DNA of 64,000 nt from Pseudomonadales bacterium (GCA_002708905.1 PAPM01000025.1:248001-312000), one strand, 5' to 3'; positions 44,589 through 53,913 are shown, counted from the first letter of the stretch. The notes: generated by a model from the letters alone, not told the origin. Translations and numbers: made by a program.

Positions 44589-45617
44589 TCAGCCTGTCTG
44601 TGATTGCATCCACACAGCCAGCCCCTGTCCGTTAAGCTGCATGTCCATACCTAAAACACTTTGCAATTGCGCCTGGGCCAACCTGCAACCATGGTCGCGA
44701 GCCCGCTTGAATGTATACTCCGTGAGCTGTGCAATCAGATAACTTTCCTGCTGATCCACGGGTTGTTGTTTGGCACGTTCCACTATCCCCAGATAGTCAT
44801 CAATCTGTGCCAGCAACGACTGCCTCAATGGCTCAGGCTGCTCCACCATTCCGTAATGGGTTAAAAACATTCGCTGCGGTTTTAGCGCCAACAGACGATC
44901 GATGGAATGTTTCAAAGCATCAGGATCAAACTGCACCGGTGTGGTGGTGGGAATAATGAACGGGCCGTTCTCAGTGGCCAGGGCGGGATAGGCCAGTCCG
45001 AACGTGTCACCGGTGAAGATACCACTGGAAAGCGAGTCATGGATACAGAAATGGTGGCGGGCATGGCCGGGAGTGTCGTAAAAAGTCAGCGTTCTGGCAC
45101 CCAATAAAACCGTGTCACCGTCCTGCATTTGCTCGACCCGTTGTGAGTCCACCGCAATGACATCACCATAGATCTCGGCGAAATACGCTTCACCATAGAC
45201 GGCCATCGCACCCGCCTTCAGTTTGGCCGGGTCGATCATGTGGCGCGCGCCTTTGGGGTGAACCAACAAGGTGGCGTTGGGCAACACCTGCATCAATCCA
45301 CCCACACCCCCGGCGTGATCGAGATGTACATGGGTGGGAATCACATATCTGACCTGGCCGACCTCAATACCCCGCTGCTCAAGCAATTTCATAATGGCAG
45401 GAATACTGTTGTGAGTGCCGGTTTCCACCAGGGCACACTCTCCATTGCTTTCCAGCAGGTAGAGTGCAGCCAGCCCGGGACGAATCATGCCACTGTCGAT
45501 TCGAGTGATGCCAAAACCAATGTCTTCGTAATCTTGAAAGGCCATGAAGCGACTCTTGTGCAATGCATTTTCGGTTACAGGAACTTTATTTTGCGCAGCT
45601 GCGAACCTGTTGTCCAT
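44589..45617 (-). CDS. MBL-fold metallohydrolase
   Basis: A 342-residue metallo-beta-lactamase-fold protein. The HxHxDH motif is THVHLDHAGG (His96, His98, Asp100, His101). Further metal ligands lie in TPGHARHHF and IFTGDTFG, and the last His in FLTHYG. The first 24 residues are weakly supported; Met25 (MAFQDYEDIG) is a possible start. Bacterial enzymes of this group hydrolyse thioesters, glutathione adducts or lactones, so no substrate is assigned. It ends upstream of DUF2236 with a 61-bp gap that contains the GTTACAG repeats, which suggests separate control. Confidence 0.88.
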   Translation of the reverse strand: MDNRFAAAQNKVPVTENALHKSRFMAFQDYEDIGFGITRIDSGMIRPGLAALYLLESNGECALVETGTHNSIPAIMKLLEQRGIEVGQVRYVIPTHVHLDHAGGVGGLMQVLPNATLLVHPKGARHMIDPAKLKAGAMAVYGEAYFAEIYGDVIAVDSQRVEQMQDGDTVLLGARTLTFYDTPGHARHHFCIHDSLSSGIFTGDTFGLAYPALATENGPFIIPTTTPVQFDPDALKHSIDRLLALKPQRMFLTHYGMVEQPEPLRQSLLAQIDDYLGIVERAKQQPVDQQESYLIAQLTEYTFKRARDHGCRLAQAQLQSVLGMDMQLNGQGLAVWMQSQTG

Positions 45618-45708
45618 TAGACAAACTGCCTAAGCCTGAGCCGGCCTGATTTCACAGCATTGTGATACTATATCCGGCAAATTAGCGGTTATTCGGTGGA
45701 ATCAAAGT

Positions 45709-46599
45709 ATGAGTTATTTTCCCCTCGATTATATTGAACCGGTCTTCCGCCCCCCATCGGAAGCGAGATCCCTGATCCTGCAGGTGACCAATGGCTGCTC
45801 CTACAATCAATGTACCTTCTGCGACATGTATACGGCGCCCCAGAAAAAGTTTCGCCCTAAACCGGAGGCAGAAATACTGGCGGACATCGACAAAGTGGCC
45901 CGTATCCAGGTTTCCAAGGTCTTCCTGGCGGATGGGGATGCCATGGTATTGTCGGTGCGCAGACTGCAGGCCATTCTGGGTGCTATTCAAACCAAAATGC
46001 CACAGGTGCAACGGGTATCGGCCTATTGCCTGCCCAGCAATATCAAGAACAAGTCCGTAGACGACCTCAAAATGCTGCGTGAGCTGGGCCTGGGTATGGT
46101 CTACGTCGGCTGTGAGTCCGGCGATGACGAAGTCCTGGGCTACGTGAGAAAGGGTGAGACCTACGAATCCTCCAAGGCTGCATTGCTTAAGCTGAAGGCA
46201 GCCGGCATCCAATCCTCCGTAATGATCCTGAACGGACTGGGCGGGCGTAAGTTCTCTGAGCAACATGCTATCAACTCCGCGCGCCTGATGAATGAGACGC
46301 AGCCGGAGTTTCTTTCCACCCTGGTGGTGTCATTCCCTTTGGGGGAGGAGCGCATTCAGGAAGGATTTGAAGGGCAATTCGAAGCTCTGGGGCAAATGGA
46401 CCTGTTTCGGGAAATACAGCTACTGTTGCAAAACCTGGAGCTGGAAAACACCGTGTTTCGATCGGACCATGCTTCCAATTATCTGGTCTTAAAAGGAAAC
46501 CTGGGCGCCGACAAAGCCAACATGCTGGAAATGGTGAACACCGCCATCAACCAACCGGGGCGCATTCCGTTACGACCGGAATGGATGCGGGGGCTGTAG
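45709..46599 (+). CDS. Radical SAM protein with Cx4Cx2C cluster motif
   Basis: A 296-residue radical SAM protein. The cluster cysteines are Cys30, Cys35 and Cys38 in NGCSYNQCTFCDMY, a Cx4Cx2C spacing instead of the standard Cx3Cx2C. The later SAM-barrel blocks are VFLADGDAMVLSVRRL, VYVGCESGDDEVLGYVRKG and SSVMILNGLGG. Proteins with this spacing and a GD-A motif belong to a group distantly related to HemN/Elp3-type enzymes, without an assigned reaction. The first residues MSYFPLDYIEPVFRPPSE are also typical of that group. It is monocistronic, divergent from the MBL gene. Confidence 0.85.
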   Translation: MSYFPLDYIEPVFRPPSEARSLILQVTNGCSYNQCTFCDMYTAPQKKFRPKPEAEILADIDKVARIQVSKVFLADGDAMVLSVRRLQAILGAIQTKMPQVQRVSAYCLPSNIKNKSVDDLKMLRELGLGMVYVGCESGDDEVLGYVRKGETYESSKAALLKLKAAGIQSSVMILNGLGGRKFSEQHAINSARLMNETQPEFLSTLVVSFPLGEERIQEGFEGQFEALGQMDLFREIQLLLQNLELENTVFRSDHASNYLVLKGNLGADKANMLEMVNTAINQPGRIPLRPEWMRGL

Positions 46600-46625
46600 C
46601 CGGGCACTCCCACAAGCTCGATGAT

Positions 46626-46652
46626 ATTCTGCTCACTCCTTCAGAATTTTTT
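46626..46652 (+). terminator. Weak terminator after the radical SAM gene
   Basis: ATTCTG (46626-46631), 10-nt loop, CAGAAT (46642-46647), then a T-run (TTTTTTG). The 6-bp stem is A+T-rich, but the T-run is good. It starts the A+T-rich stretch of about 280 bp before the next gene. Confidence 0.45.
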
Positions 46653-46881
46653 GTATATTTATCAACCATGTAACTCGAATTTTTGTCGGTTTTTTTTACA
46701 TCCAAAACAAATGAGTACTGAATCTAAATGTGCATAATTTAATAAAACAATAAAGCATCCTTATGATATAAAGACCCTATAGTTAGCAAACACTCCGAAA
46801 TAACAAAATACCAATCTGGTATATGGTTTGCTTCAACATAGCCACCTTGCAATTTGCTCTCCTCACTGGACCGAGGTACTC

Positions 46882-47685
46882 ATGAAACTGGCGAAAGAAA
46901 AATATTGTATAATTGCCGCAGCAGCCTTCGCTCTATTTTCAACAAACCTGGCACAGGCATTGACTGAATATCCTCGTTGGTACGACGGCTCATTCGAATC
47001 CACGTCGATTGAGATTGGTGATATGGAGTGGTTACGCTGGGATCAAACACTCAATATGTCGATTAATGAGGCCCTGACCACTTACTCCAGCGAAGGCTGG
47101 AGACTGGCAACCAATTCAGAAATGGCTGATCTCCTCAACAGCTTCTTTGAAGTTGACCCGTTTGGAACTTTGTATTCCTATACAGACACAACCACGGGTA
47201 CCACCTCTACTGATCCACAACCATTCGATGCTAATGAAAACAGCAGGCAAACTTCTTGGGACCCGGCTGAACACCCAGCTTTCGGGGATTTTGTGGAAAC
47301 ATTTGGCATGACCGATTACTTCTGCGATCCATGGGAGTTCTATGGCTGTCTCGCCAACTCAGGGGCCATATTTGGAGAAGATCTGGATGGCGATGGTTTG
47401 TACAATGTCGCAAACATTTGGTATCAAGCTTTCGACGATAATTCTTACTCTCAAGTGGAGATGCTGGATGATCGCTATTCAGCAGATGAATCACCAGCAA
47501 CTATTGAAATAAGCGATTTTCGCACCTATGGCGTAGGGGTAGCATTGGTGAGAGATACAGTAGTCTCGGTACCGGAGATTAACAGTAAGGGCGCGATCAT
47601 TGCTCTTGCCCTTCTTGGTTTTTTGATCCTACTCTTCCGCGAACGCAGATTGCCAGAAGCGTCACCTAAGTACGAAGTCGCATAA
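46882..47685 (+). CDS. Secreted protein with C-terminal membrane-sorting signal (PEP-CTERM-like)
   Basis: A 267-residue protein with a signal peptide (MKLAKEKYCIIAAAAFALF to LAQA). The mature part begins with MEWLRWDQTLNMSINEALTTYSSEGWRLATNSEM-like text, split here as WLRWDQTL and GWRLATNSEM, a pattern seen in DUF1566-like surface domains. It is rich in Asp/Ser/Thr and has few Cys. The C-terminus has VPEINSKGAI, a hydrophobic helix (ALALLGFLILLF) and basic RERR. This PEP-helix-basic arrangement resembles an exosortase sorting signal. ATG 46882 with GAGG is preferred to 46828. Coding and flanking DNA are more A+T-rich than the neighbours, which hints at transfer. The function is unknown. Confidence 0.68.
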   Translation: MKLAKEKYCIIAAAAFALFSTNLAQALTEYPRWYDGSFESTSIEIGDMEWLRWDQTLNMSINEALTTYSSEGWRLATNSEMADLLNSFFEVDPFGTLYSYTDTTTGTTSTDPQPFDANENSRQTSWDPAEHPAFGDFVETFGMTDYFCDPWEFYGCLANSGAIFGEDLDGDGLYNVANIWYQAFDDNSYSQVEMLDDRYSADESPATIEISDFRTYGVGVALVRDTVVSVPEINSKGAIIALALLGFLILLFRERRLPEASPKYEVA

Positions 47686-47691
47686 AGATAA

Positions 47692-47720
47692 CGAGCCCCG
47701 AGTGGGCTCGCTTTCAATCT
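47692..47720 (+). terminator. Rho-independent terminator
   Basis: CGAGCCC (47692-47698), loop CGAGT, GGGCTCG (47704-47710), then CTTTCAATCTTTTT. It directly follows the sorting-signal gene (stop at 47685). Confidence 0.78.
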
Positions 47721-47728
47721 TTTTCCGA

Positions 47729-48043
47729 TTATGCCTGTACCGGAGTCCCGGTAAACTTCAGCTTGGCCATGGCCACCTTGATAAAGCCGCTCATGTTATT
47801 GTTGTCATCCACCGTGGCGGTGTATTTAAGCGTGAGCTTCATGGGTTTGGTGGTCTTGCTTTTCCAGGTCAGGGTTTCACCATCGAATTTTCCATCCTCT
47901 ATTTCCTGAACACCATATTCCTCACTGTTCATGGTCCCGGTGAGGATCTCGCCCTCGGATTTCAGACTGACAATGCTCTTCTCTTCCTTGCCGCCGGGTG
48001 CTTTTACTACAAAATCCCAGGTGCAATCGATTTGTTTGGACAT
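47729..48043 (-). CDS. Small conserved-type hypothetical protein
   Basis: A 104-residue protein, likely cytosolic, with no signal peptide or membrane segment. It is lysine/threonine/glycine-rich and alternates in a way that suggests a beta barrel or sandwich (SIVSLKSEGEILTGTM, KFDGETLTWKSKTTKPMKLTL, NMSGFIKVAMAKLKFTGT). I do not recognise a named family. AGGAG precedes the ATG. It follows a nitroreductase gene on the same strand after a 47-bp gap, so the two may be co-transcribed. A role as a small ligand-binding partner is only a guess. Confidence 0.65.
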   Translation of the reverse strand: MSKQIDCTWDFVVKAPGGKEEKSIVSLKSEGEILTGTMNSEEYGVQEIEDGKFDGETLTWKSKTTKPMKLTLKYTATVDDNNNMSGFIKVAMAKLKFTGTPVQA

Positions 48044-48090
48044 GGCTGTTCTCCTTTCTTGTTATACTGCTGATAAATTTTTACTGCTGG

Positions 48091-48780
48091 TCAGGTATCG
48101 TGAAATACGGTGGTTTCGGCCAACGGCGCCCGCCCCATCCGCGTGTTGTTTATAGGATCACTGGTATCCTCATAGCCAAAGGAAATACCGAACAAAAGTT
48201 TCTGACTGGCATCCACTTCCAACACTTCGCGCACCGCATCGGCATGAAAACCCAGCGAGGTCTGCGGACAACTGGCCAGGCCATGGGCGGTCAACGCCAG
48301 CATCAACGTTTGCGCATACATGCCCACATCGGCGGCTTCCCGCAGGCCAAAGTGTTCCGGCAGAAACAGGAACGCCACATTGGGCGCGCCGAAAAACGTG
48401 TAGTTGCGCATGAACACTTCCTGGCGCTGTTCCTTATCCTTACGTTCCAATCCTACGGCACCATACATTTGGTTAGCGGCATCGTACTGACGTTCCTGAT
48501 ACACCCCGTGATATTTAGGCTCATAGGGATAGTCCAGGGTCATGCGGCCGCGCAGGGTATTCAGGGGCAGGATCTCCCGCAGCTGTTCCAGCTTGGTTCC
48601 GCCCACCACATGGGTGGCCCAAGGCTGGGTGTTGCAGTTGGATGGCGCACGGGAGGCCAAGGTAAAAATGTGTTCAACCAATTCCCGCGCTACCGGTTTA
48701 TTCAGAAAACCCCGCACTGAGCGGCGTTGGTTCACCACGGCATCGAAGCATTCCGCCAATGTGGCTTGTTCCAGATTCAT
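48091..48780 (-). CDS. Nitroreductase-family flavoprotein
   Basis: A 229-residue protein of the FMN-dependent nitroreductase family. The FMN-phosphate contact is RRSVRGFLNKPV, followed by ASRAPSNCNTQPW, with a central MYAQTLMLALTAHGLASCPQTSLGF block and the late LLFGISFGYEDTSDPINN-type segment, split here as GISFGYED and NNTRMGRAPL. These enzymes reduce nitro, quinone or enone groups with NAD(P)H; some act as dehalogenases. The frame extends to 48798, but AGGGGG lies 7 nt before ATG 48780. It follows an MBL-fold gene in the same direction. Confidence 0.92.
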   Translation of the reverse strand: MNLEQATLAECFDAVVNQRRSVRGFLNKPVARELVEHIFTLASRAPSNCNTQPWATHVVGGTKLEQLREILPLNTLRGRMTLDYPYEPKYHGVYQERQYDAANQMYGAVGLERKDKEQRQEVFMRNYTFFGAPNVAFLFLPEHFGLREAADVGMYAQTLMLALTAHGLASCPQTSLGFHADAVREVLEVDASQKLLFGISFGYEDTSDPINNTRMGRAPLAETTVFHDT

Positions 48781-48807
48781 CGTTATTCCCCCTACCAAAA
48801 AGCAAGC

Positions 48808-49866
48808 TCAAGAACGACCATAGTAATACACCTGACCGATCAGTTCCCGTTTTGTGCGCCCCTCTGCCAGCAGGTAATGCAGATGGGCCACCACCTCGCC
48901 CACCGCCAGAAAATTCTGGAAGGGTTCCAATGACTTATCGAACATTTCCCGGGTCAGTTGCTGGGCCGACTTACGTTGGGACGAATTAGGCTGATCCATC
49001 AGTGCAAGCAGGGCATCCAAACGCTCCCGATGATGCTCAATCACCTCCTGCAGTCGCCCATGCAGACCTGTGAACGGCAGTTGATGGGCTGGCAACACCA
49101 GCACCGAATCCGGCACCCGGGTGGCCATCTTGTCGTGGGCTTGCAGCCAGTCGTCCAGGGGGTTGTCCTCCGGTACCGTGGGGGAAACACTCACGTTGGA
49201 GGTGATTTCCGGCAACACCTGATCCCCGGAAATGAGGATATCCAATTCCCGGCAATATAGGCACAGATGCTCCGGGGCATGACCCCGGGTGGTGATGGCC
49301 TCCCATTGCTGGCTGCCAATTTGGATACGATCACCATCTTGAATCCGGTGATAGGCCGCGGGTACGGAAGACACCAGATGGTTATAGTCTTTATTATCCA
49401 GCAACGCATTACGATCGGTCTCGGAGATGCCGGTCTGATTAAAATAACGGGTGACTTCCCAATAGGGTGCGTTGCGACTGCCGTCACCGGACGCCGCGTT
49501 CATGGCACAGGTATAAAGATATTCTGCTTCAGTAGTGTAGAGCGAGACTTGATGCGTGTCGCAGAGCCAGCCGGCCAGACCCACATGATCCGGATGATGG
49601 TGGGTGACGATCACCCGGGTGATGGGTTCGCCATCCAGTTGGGTTTCAATCACATCCAGCCACTGCTGCCGGGCCGCATCACCGTTCATCCCCGTATCCA
49701 CCACGCACCAACCGCCCTCGTCCCGCAACAGGTAGCAGTTGATGTGGTTGAGGGACAGGGGCAAGGGTGAGCGCAGCCACTTTACCTGCTCATTGATGGC
49801 AATGGCTTCGCCTTGGCCGGGCGGCGTCTGGAACGGATAATGTTTGCTGGCACAATCGAGGCTCAT
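48808..49866 (-). CDS. MBL-fold metallohydrolase (lactamase-like, end of branched acyl-CoA operon)
   Basis: A 352-residue metallo-beta-lactamase-fold protein. The metal motif is VTHHHPDHVG (His89, His91, Asp93, His94; HxHxDH), with more ligands in TTRGHAPEHLCLY and ILISGDQVLP and the last His in VLPAHQLPF. Its ATG overlaps the stop of the upstream acyl-CoA dehydrogenase (ATGA), so it belongs to the acyl-CoA operon. A thioesterase role on a pathway CoA thioester is therefore plausible, but the fold also hydrolyses other esters. The C-terminal part (HHRERLDALLALM) is helical, as in related hydrolases. Confidence 0.88.
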   Translation of the reverse strand: MSLDCASKHYPFQTPPGQGEAIAINEQVKWLRSPLPLSLNHINCYLLRDEGGWCVVDTGMNGDAARQQWLDVIETQLDGEPITRVIVTHHHPDHVGLAGWLCDTHQVSLYTTEAEYLYTCAMNAASGDGSRNAPYWEVTRYFNQTGISETDRNALLDNKDYNHLVSSVPAAYHRIQDGDRIQIGSQQWEAITTRGHAPEHLCLYCRELDILISGDQVLPEITSNVSVSPTVPEDNPLDDWLQAHDKMATRVPDSVLVLPAHQLPFTGLHGRLQEVIEHHRERLDALLALMDQPNSSQRKSAQQLTREMFDKSLEPFQNFLAVGEVVAHLHYLLAEGRTKRELIGQVYYYGRS

Positions 49867-51008
49867 AGGCGTTTCGCCACTTCGCCGTACATCACTTCTG
49901 TGGCGCCACCACCGATGGTGAGCACCCGGGCATCACGATACATACGTTCGATCACGCTTTCCGCCATAAAGCCCATACCACCGTGTAGCTGCACACAATC
50001 GTACATCACTTCGTTGGTGAGTTCGCAGGCCCAGGCTTTCAAGCCGGACACTTCCTTGATGCAGTCACTACCCTGGGCATCAAGCCAGGCTACGTAATAT
50101 AGATAATTGCGTGCCACATCCACTTTGGTCTGGGCTTGCGCCAGCTTCAATCGCACCACGTCCTTGTCGAACAACGCGCCGCCGAATGCCTGGCGTTGCT
50201 TCACATTTTCGATCGTGAGGTCCAACGCTTTCTGCGCTTCTCCCACTCCCATGGCCGCCAGCATGATGCGTTCGTGCTGGAAGTTTTTCATCACGGCGTA
50301 AAAGCCTTTATTTTCTTCACCCAATAAATTTTCGGCTGGCACCCTTACATCTTCAAAGAACAGCTCAGCCGTATCGGAACTGCGCCAGCCGTGCTTTTTC
50401 AGGCTGCGACCAATGGTGAAGCCGGGTGTACCCTTTTCCACAATAAACATGGAGATGCCACGGGAGCCTTTGGCATTGGGGTCGGTTTTGGCGGCCACAA
50501 AATAAATATCACCATGGACACCGTTGGTAATGAAAATTTTGCTGCCGTTGATGACCCAGTCATCACCATCCCGCACCGCACGGGTTTTGATGCCGGCCAC
50601 ATCGGAACCGGCAGCCGGTTCCGTCACACACACGGCTGTAATCTTTTTACCCTGAATAATATCCGGCAGATATTTCTGTTTCTGCTCCGGTGAGCCCGCC
50701 AAGGCCAAATGGGGCGAGGCCATATTGGTGTGAACCAGTGCCGTGATGGTGACACCGGCATAGGTGCAACGACCCAGTTCTTCAGCCAAGACGGTCGCTG
50801 CCCGTACATCCATGCCACTGCCGCCGTAATCAGTGTCGTGGGTTAACCCGAGAAAACCCAACTCCCCCATTTTCAACATCAGCTCACGAGGGACACACCC
50901 CGCCTGCTCCCAGGCATCGCCATTGGGTACGATTTCCTTTTCCACGAAACGGCGTACCTGTTCCCGCAGCATGTGGTGTTCTTCCAGAAAATAAGGGGTC
51001 GGCAACAT
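49863..51008 (-). CDS. Acyl-CoA dehydrogenase (isovaleryl/citronellyl-CoA type)
   Basis: A 381-residue acyl-CoA dehydrogenase. It shows VCVTEPAAGSDVAGI, WVINGSKIFITNG, LKKHGWRSSDTAELFFEDVRVP and RQAFGGALFD. The catalytic Glu is in FQHERIMLAAMG, the position used by isovaleryl-CoA dehydrogenase, and the medium-chain position is Gly (TIGGGATEV). That type handles methyl-branched acyl-CoA. It starts 3 bp after the biotin-carboxylase gene with GGAGG as ribosome site, and its end overlaps the MBL gene. Together these mirror the Liu (leucine) and Atu (terpene) operons. AtuD-like citronellyl-CoA or another beta-methyl substrate is likely; leucine degradation is not excluded. Confidence 0.88.
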   Translation of the reverse strand: MLPTPYFLEEHHMLREQVRRFVEKEIVPNGDAWEQAGCVPRELMLKMGELGFLGLTHDTDYGGSGMDVRAATVLAEELGRCTYAGVTITALVHTNMASPHLALAGSPEQKQKYLPDIIQGKKITAVCVTEPAAGSDVAGIKTRAVRDGDDWVINGSKIFITNGVHGDIYFVAAKTDPNAKGSRGISMFIVEKGTPGFTIGRSLKKHGWRSSDTAELFFEDVRVPAENLLGEENKGFYAVMKNFQHERIMLAAMGVGEAQKALDLTIENVKQRQAFGGALFDKDVVRLKLAQAQTKVDVARNYLYYVAWLDAQGSDCIKEVSGLKAWACELTNEVMYDCVQLHGGMGFMAESVIERMYRDARVLTIGGGATEVMYGEVAKRL

Positions 51009-51011
51009 GGG

Positions 51012-53093
51012 TTATTCCTCCGTTGCGGGTTCAATGCTGATGAGTAACGCGCCGTCTTCCACTTTGTCACCAGCGGCCACCCGCACTTCCTTTACTACGC
51101 CGCTCACCGGGCAGGGTAAATTATGAATCAATTTCATGGCTTCCATCACTGCTGCAGTATCCCCTGCCGTAACCAGGTCCCCTTCCTGCACCAGCACGTC
51201 GGTGACCAGCCCCGGCATCGCAGCCCGCACTTCATTACCCGCATTTTTGCTGCCGGCGGCCGCGCCCAGCTGGCTTTCTTCCAGTCCGACAAACTGATAG
51301 CTGCGACGCAAGCGCGGCGAACTAAGCGACACATGCTGATCGCGAATAACAATATCCAGGTTGCGATGCGTGCCGTCCAACTCCACCCGCCATTGCCCAG
51401 AATTATGACCTGAATTTTGCTGTGAAGGCTGTTGCGGTTGGTACAACTGAATAGGAAAGCTCACCCATTCCGCCTGTTCATCATGGCCTTCCTGCAGACT
51501 GACTTTGTACTGCCCCTGGCGACCCTGAATTTGAATTTCCTGCAGGCCAGCCGCGTTTTGCAACCAGAAGCGACTGGTGGCAGGTGTGCCACACAGTTGG
51601 GTCAGACGCCAGGCGCCTTTCGACTGCCAGGGTGTGCCGTTTAATGGAGCATTCAATGGTGAATTGCTACGTTCGGATTCCTGTTGCAAGGCACAGGCGG
51701 CTGCGGCGATGGCCGCGTGCATGGACTCACCCCAGGGTTGCCAGCCATTGGGAAACTGTTGTGATAAATACTGGGTGGTGAGTTCCTGATGGAACGCCGG
51801 GCGGGTAATAATGCTGGTGAGAAATTCCTGATTGGTTTTCACCCCGCCGATGGCAAAGTTATTCAAGCCCTGCAGCAAACGCTGCGCAGCCAAGCCACGG
51901 CTGCCACCGTGGGCGATAATCTTCGCCACCATGGAATCGTAGAACGGGGTGATTTCAGAACCCTGTGCCACACCACTGTCAATGCGCACGCCTTCTGCCA
52001 CCGGTTCGCGATACAGGGTAATGGTACCGATTTCCGGCAGGTAATCATTGGCAGGATCTTCAGCGTTGACCCGGGCTTCAATGGCGTGGCCATTGGCACG
52101 AATATCGCCCTGGGACAGTACCAGCGGTTCACCCCGGGCAATACGGATCTGCCACTCCACCAAGTCGAGACCAGTGACCATCTCTGTGGTGGGATGCTCC
52201 ACCTGCAGGCGGGTATTCATCTCGAGAAAATAGGCTTCTCGACTGTCCGCATCCAGGATAAATTCCACAGTACCGGCGCCCTGATAATTCAGGTGTTGCC
52301 CCAGGCGCACGGCACAATCAAACAATTCCTGGCGCACACTGTCATCCAGATGACTAACGGGCGCTTCTTCAATCACCTTCTGGTAATTGCGCTGAATGGA
52401 ACATTCACGATCCAGCAAATGCAGCACATGGCCTTGGCTATCCCCCAACAACTGCACTTCAATATGACGGGGGCGCACGATGTATTTTTCCAGTAACACC
52501 CGATCATCACCGAACGCGCTCAATGCTTCCTGGCGTGCCTGTTTCAGGGCGTTCTCGAATTCCCCAGCGGCATGCACAATGCGCATACCCTTACCACCAC
52601 CACCGGCGCTGGCTTTGATCAATAACGGAAAGCCGATGGTGTGACCCTGATCCAGCAAGGTTTCCAGATCCTGGGCGTCACCGTTGTATCCAGGCACCGT
52701 CGGAATATCCAGGGATTGGGCAATGGCCTTGGCTTCAATCTTCGAGCCCATGGCGGCAATACTTTCCACGCTGGGGCCGACAAAGATAATATCCTGCTGC
52801 TGACACAGGGAAATCAGCGCGGTGCTTTCCGACAGAAAACCATAGCCAGGATGAATGGCATCGGCGCTGATCTTTTGTGCTGCGGCAACAATGGCTTCCG
52901 CATTGAGATAACTCTCACTGGCCGCTGAGCCACCGATATGCACCGCCATATCCGCCTGTTGTACATGCTGGCTGTGGCGATCGGCGTCGGAAAAGACTGC
53001 GACTGATTCAATACCCAGGCGCTTGCAGGCCCGAATCACACGGCAGGCAATTTCACCCCGGTTGGCAACCAGCAATCGTTTGATGGCTCTCAT
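51012..53093 (-). CDS. Acyl-CoA carboxylase biotin-containing alpha subunit
   Basis: A 693-residue subunit with a biotin carboxylase domain (LLVANRGEIACRVIRACKRLG; ATP-grasp GGGGKGMRIVHAAGEF; YFLEMNTRLQVEHPTTE) and a C-terminal biotin carrier domain with AVMEAMKLIHNL. The Lys of MEAMK carries the biotin. The middle linker is about 150 residues, as in MCC/GCC alpha chains (LiuD, AtuF). The frame runs to 53105, but ATG 53093 has GGAG upstream and overlaps the preceding stop (ATGA), which settles the start. It works with the carboxyltransferase encoded at 54039-55637. The HCO3-dependent reaction fixes CO2 on a beta-methyl enoyl-CoA. Confidence 0.92.
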   Translation of the reverse strand: MRAIKRLLVANRGEIACRVIRACKRLGIESVAVFSDADRHSQHVQQADMAVHIGGSAASESYLNAEAIVAAAQKISADAIHPGYGFLSESTALISLCQQQDIIFVGPSVESIAAMGSKIEAKAIAQSLDIPTVPGYNGDAQDLETLLDQGHTIGFPLLIKASAGGGGKGMRIVHAAGEFENALKQARQEALSAFGDDRVLLEKYIVRPRHIEVQLLGDSQGHVLHLLDRECSIQRNYQKVIEEAPVSHLDDSVRQELFDCAVRLGQHLNYQGAGTVEFILDADSREAYFLEMNTRLQVEHPTTEMVTGLDLVEWQIRIARGEPLVLSQGDIRANGHAIEARVNAEDPANDYLPEIGTITLYREPVAEGVRIDSGVAQGSEITPFYDSMVAKIIAHGGSRGLAAQRLLQGLNNFAIGGVKTNQEFLTSIITRPAFHQELTTQYLSQQFPNGWQPWGESMHAAIAAAACALQQESERSNSPLNAPLNGTPWQSKGAWRLTQLCGTPATSRFWLQNAAGLQEIQIQGRQGQYKVSLQEGHDEQAEWVSFPIQLYQPQQPSQQNSGHNSGQWRVELDGTHRNLDIVIRDQHVSLSSPRLRRSYQFVGLEESQLGAAAGSKNAGNEVRAAMPGLVTDVLVQEGDLVTAGDTAAVMEAMKLIHNLPCPVSGVVKEVRVAAGDKVEDGALLISIEPATEE

Positions 53094-53878
53094 TTCTGTC
53101 TCCAACTGGGTGTTTCCTTATTGAAGAAACAATGGATGCCTTCCTGGCCTTCTTCTGATTCCCAGGTATCCGCCAACAGGTTCGCGGTGTAAATCAGATT
53201 AGTATCGGTATCGTGACTGTCCACATAGAAAATCAGTTTCTTGGTGGCGGCAATGGCGCCAGGGCCGCATTGCAGCACGTACTTCAACTCTTCTTCGACG
53301 GCGGCGTCCAATTGATCATCCGGCACCACTTCATCCACCAGTTTCAGCTCTTTGGCTTTGGCTGCCGTTAACGGACGGGCATTGAGGAAAGTGCGGCGCG
53401 CGTTGGAACGTCCCATCTTGGCCACCACAAAGGTGGAAATGTTGGCAGGGGTCAAACCGAGACGAACTTCAGTAAGAGCGAAATTGGCGGACTCCACAGT
53501 GATGGTAATGTCGCACACCGACATCATACCGGTGCCACCACCGTAGGCCTGACCATTGATGCGGCCAATCAAGGGCTTGGACAATTCATTCAAGGTACGC
53601 AGCATGCGCGCCAGTCGCGCGCTGTCTTCCACCCGTTCCGCACGTCTGGCGTCAAAAATCCCCTGCATCCACTTCAGATCGCCGCCGGCGCAAAAAGATT
53701 CGCCCTGGCCGGTTAGCACCACCGCCCGTACTTCAGGATTACGGTCCAGTTCGATGGCCGCTTCGGTCACTTCCCGAATCAGTTCATCGTTCATGGCATT
53801 ATGCCGTTCAGGCCGGTTCAACAGCAGCGTCGCCACGCCGCGGGCATCAATAGTGACTCGAATGGTGTTGTAATTCAT
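53090..53878 (-). CDS. Enoyl-CoA hydratase/isomerase (methylglutaconyl-CoA hydratase-like)
   Basis: A 262-residue crotonase-family protein. The oxyanion-hole parts are GESFCAGGDLKWMQ and GRINGQAYGGGTGMMSVCDI, followed by FALTEVRLGLTPANIS, which carries the Glu of the second catalytic position, as in LiuC and AtuE. Its place between the two carboxylase subunit genes matches the liuB-liuC-liuD order, so it should hydrate the carboxylated product (a 3-methylglutaconyl-type CoA). It overlaps the alpha-subunit start by 4 nt. A 160-bp gap upstream holds a long inverted-repeat element. Confidence 0.9.
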   Translation of the reverse strand: MNYNTIRVTIDARGVATLLLNRPERHNAMNDELIREVTEAAIELDRNPEVRAVVLTGQGESFCAGGDLKWMQGIFDARRAERVEDSARLARMLRTLNELSKPLIGRINGQAYGGGTGMMSVCDITITVESANFALTEVRLGLTPANISTFVVAKMGRSNARRTFLNARPLTAAKAKELKLVDEVVPDDQLDAAVEEELKYVLQCGPGAIAATKKLIFYVDSHDTDTNLIYTANLLADTWESEEGQEGIHCFFNKETPSWRQK

Positions 53879-53913
53879 TTTTATACTCGCTTTAGGTTCT
53901 GGTCCGGAGTCGC

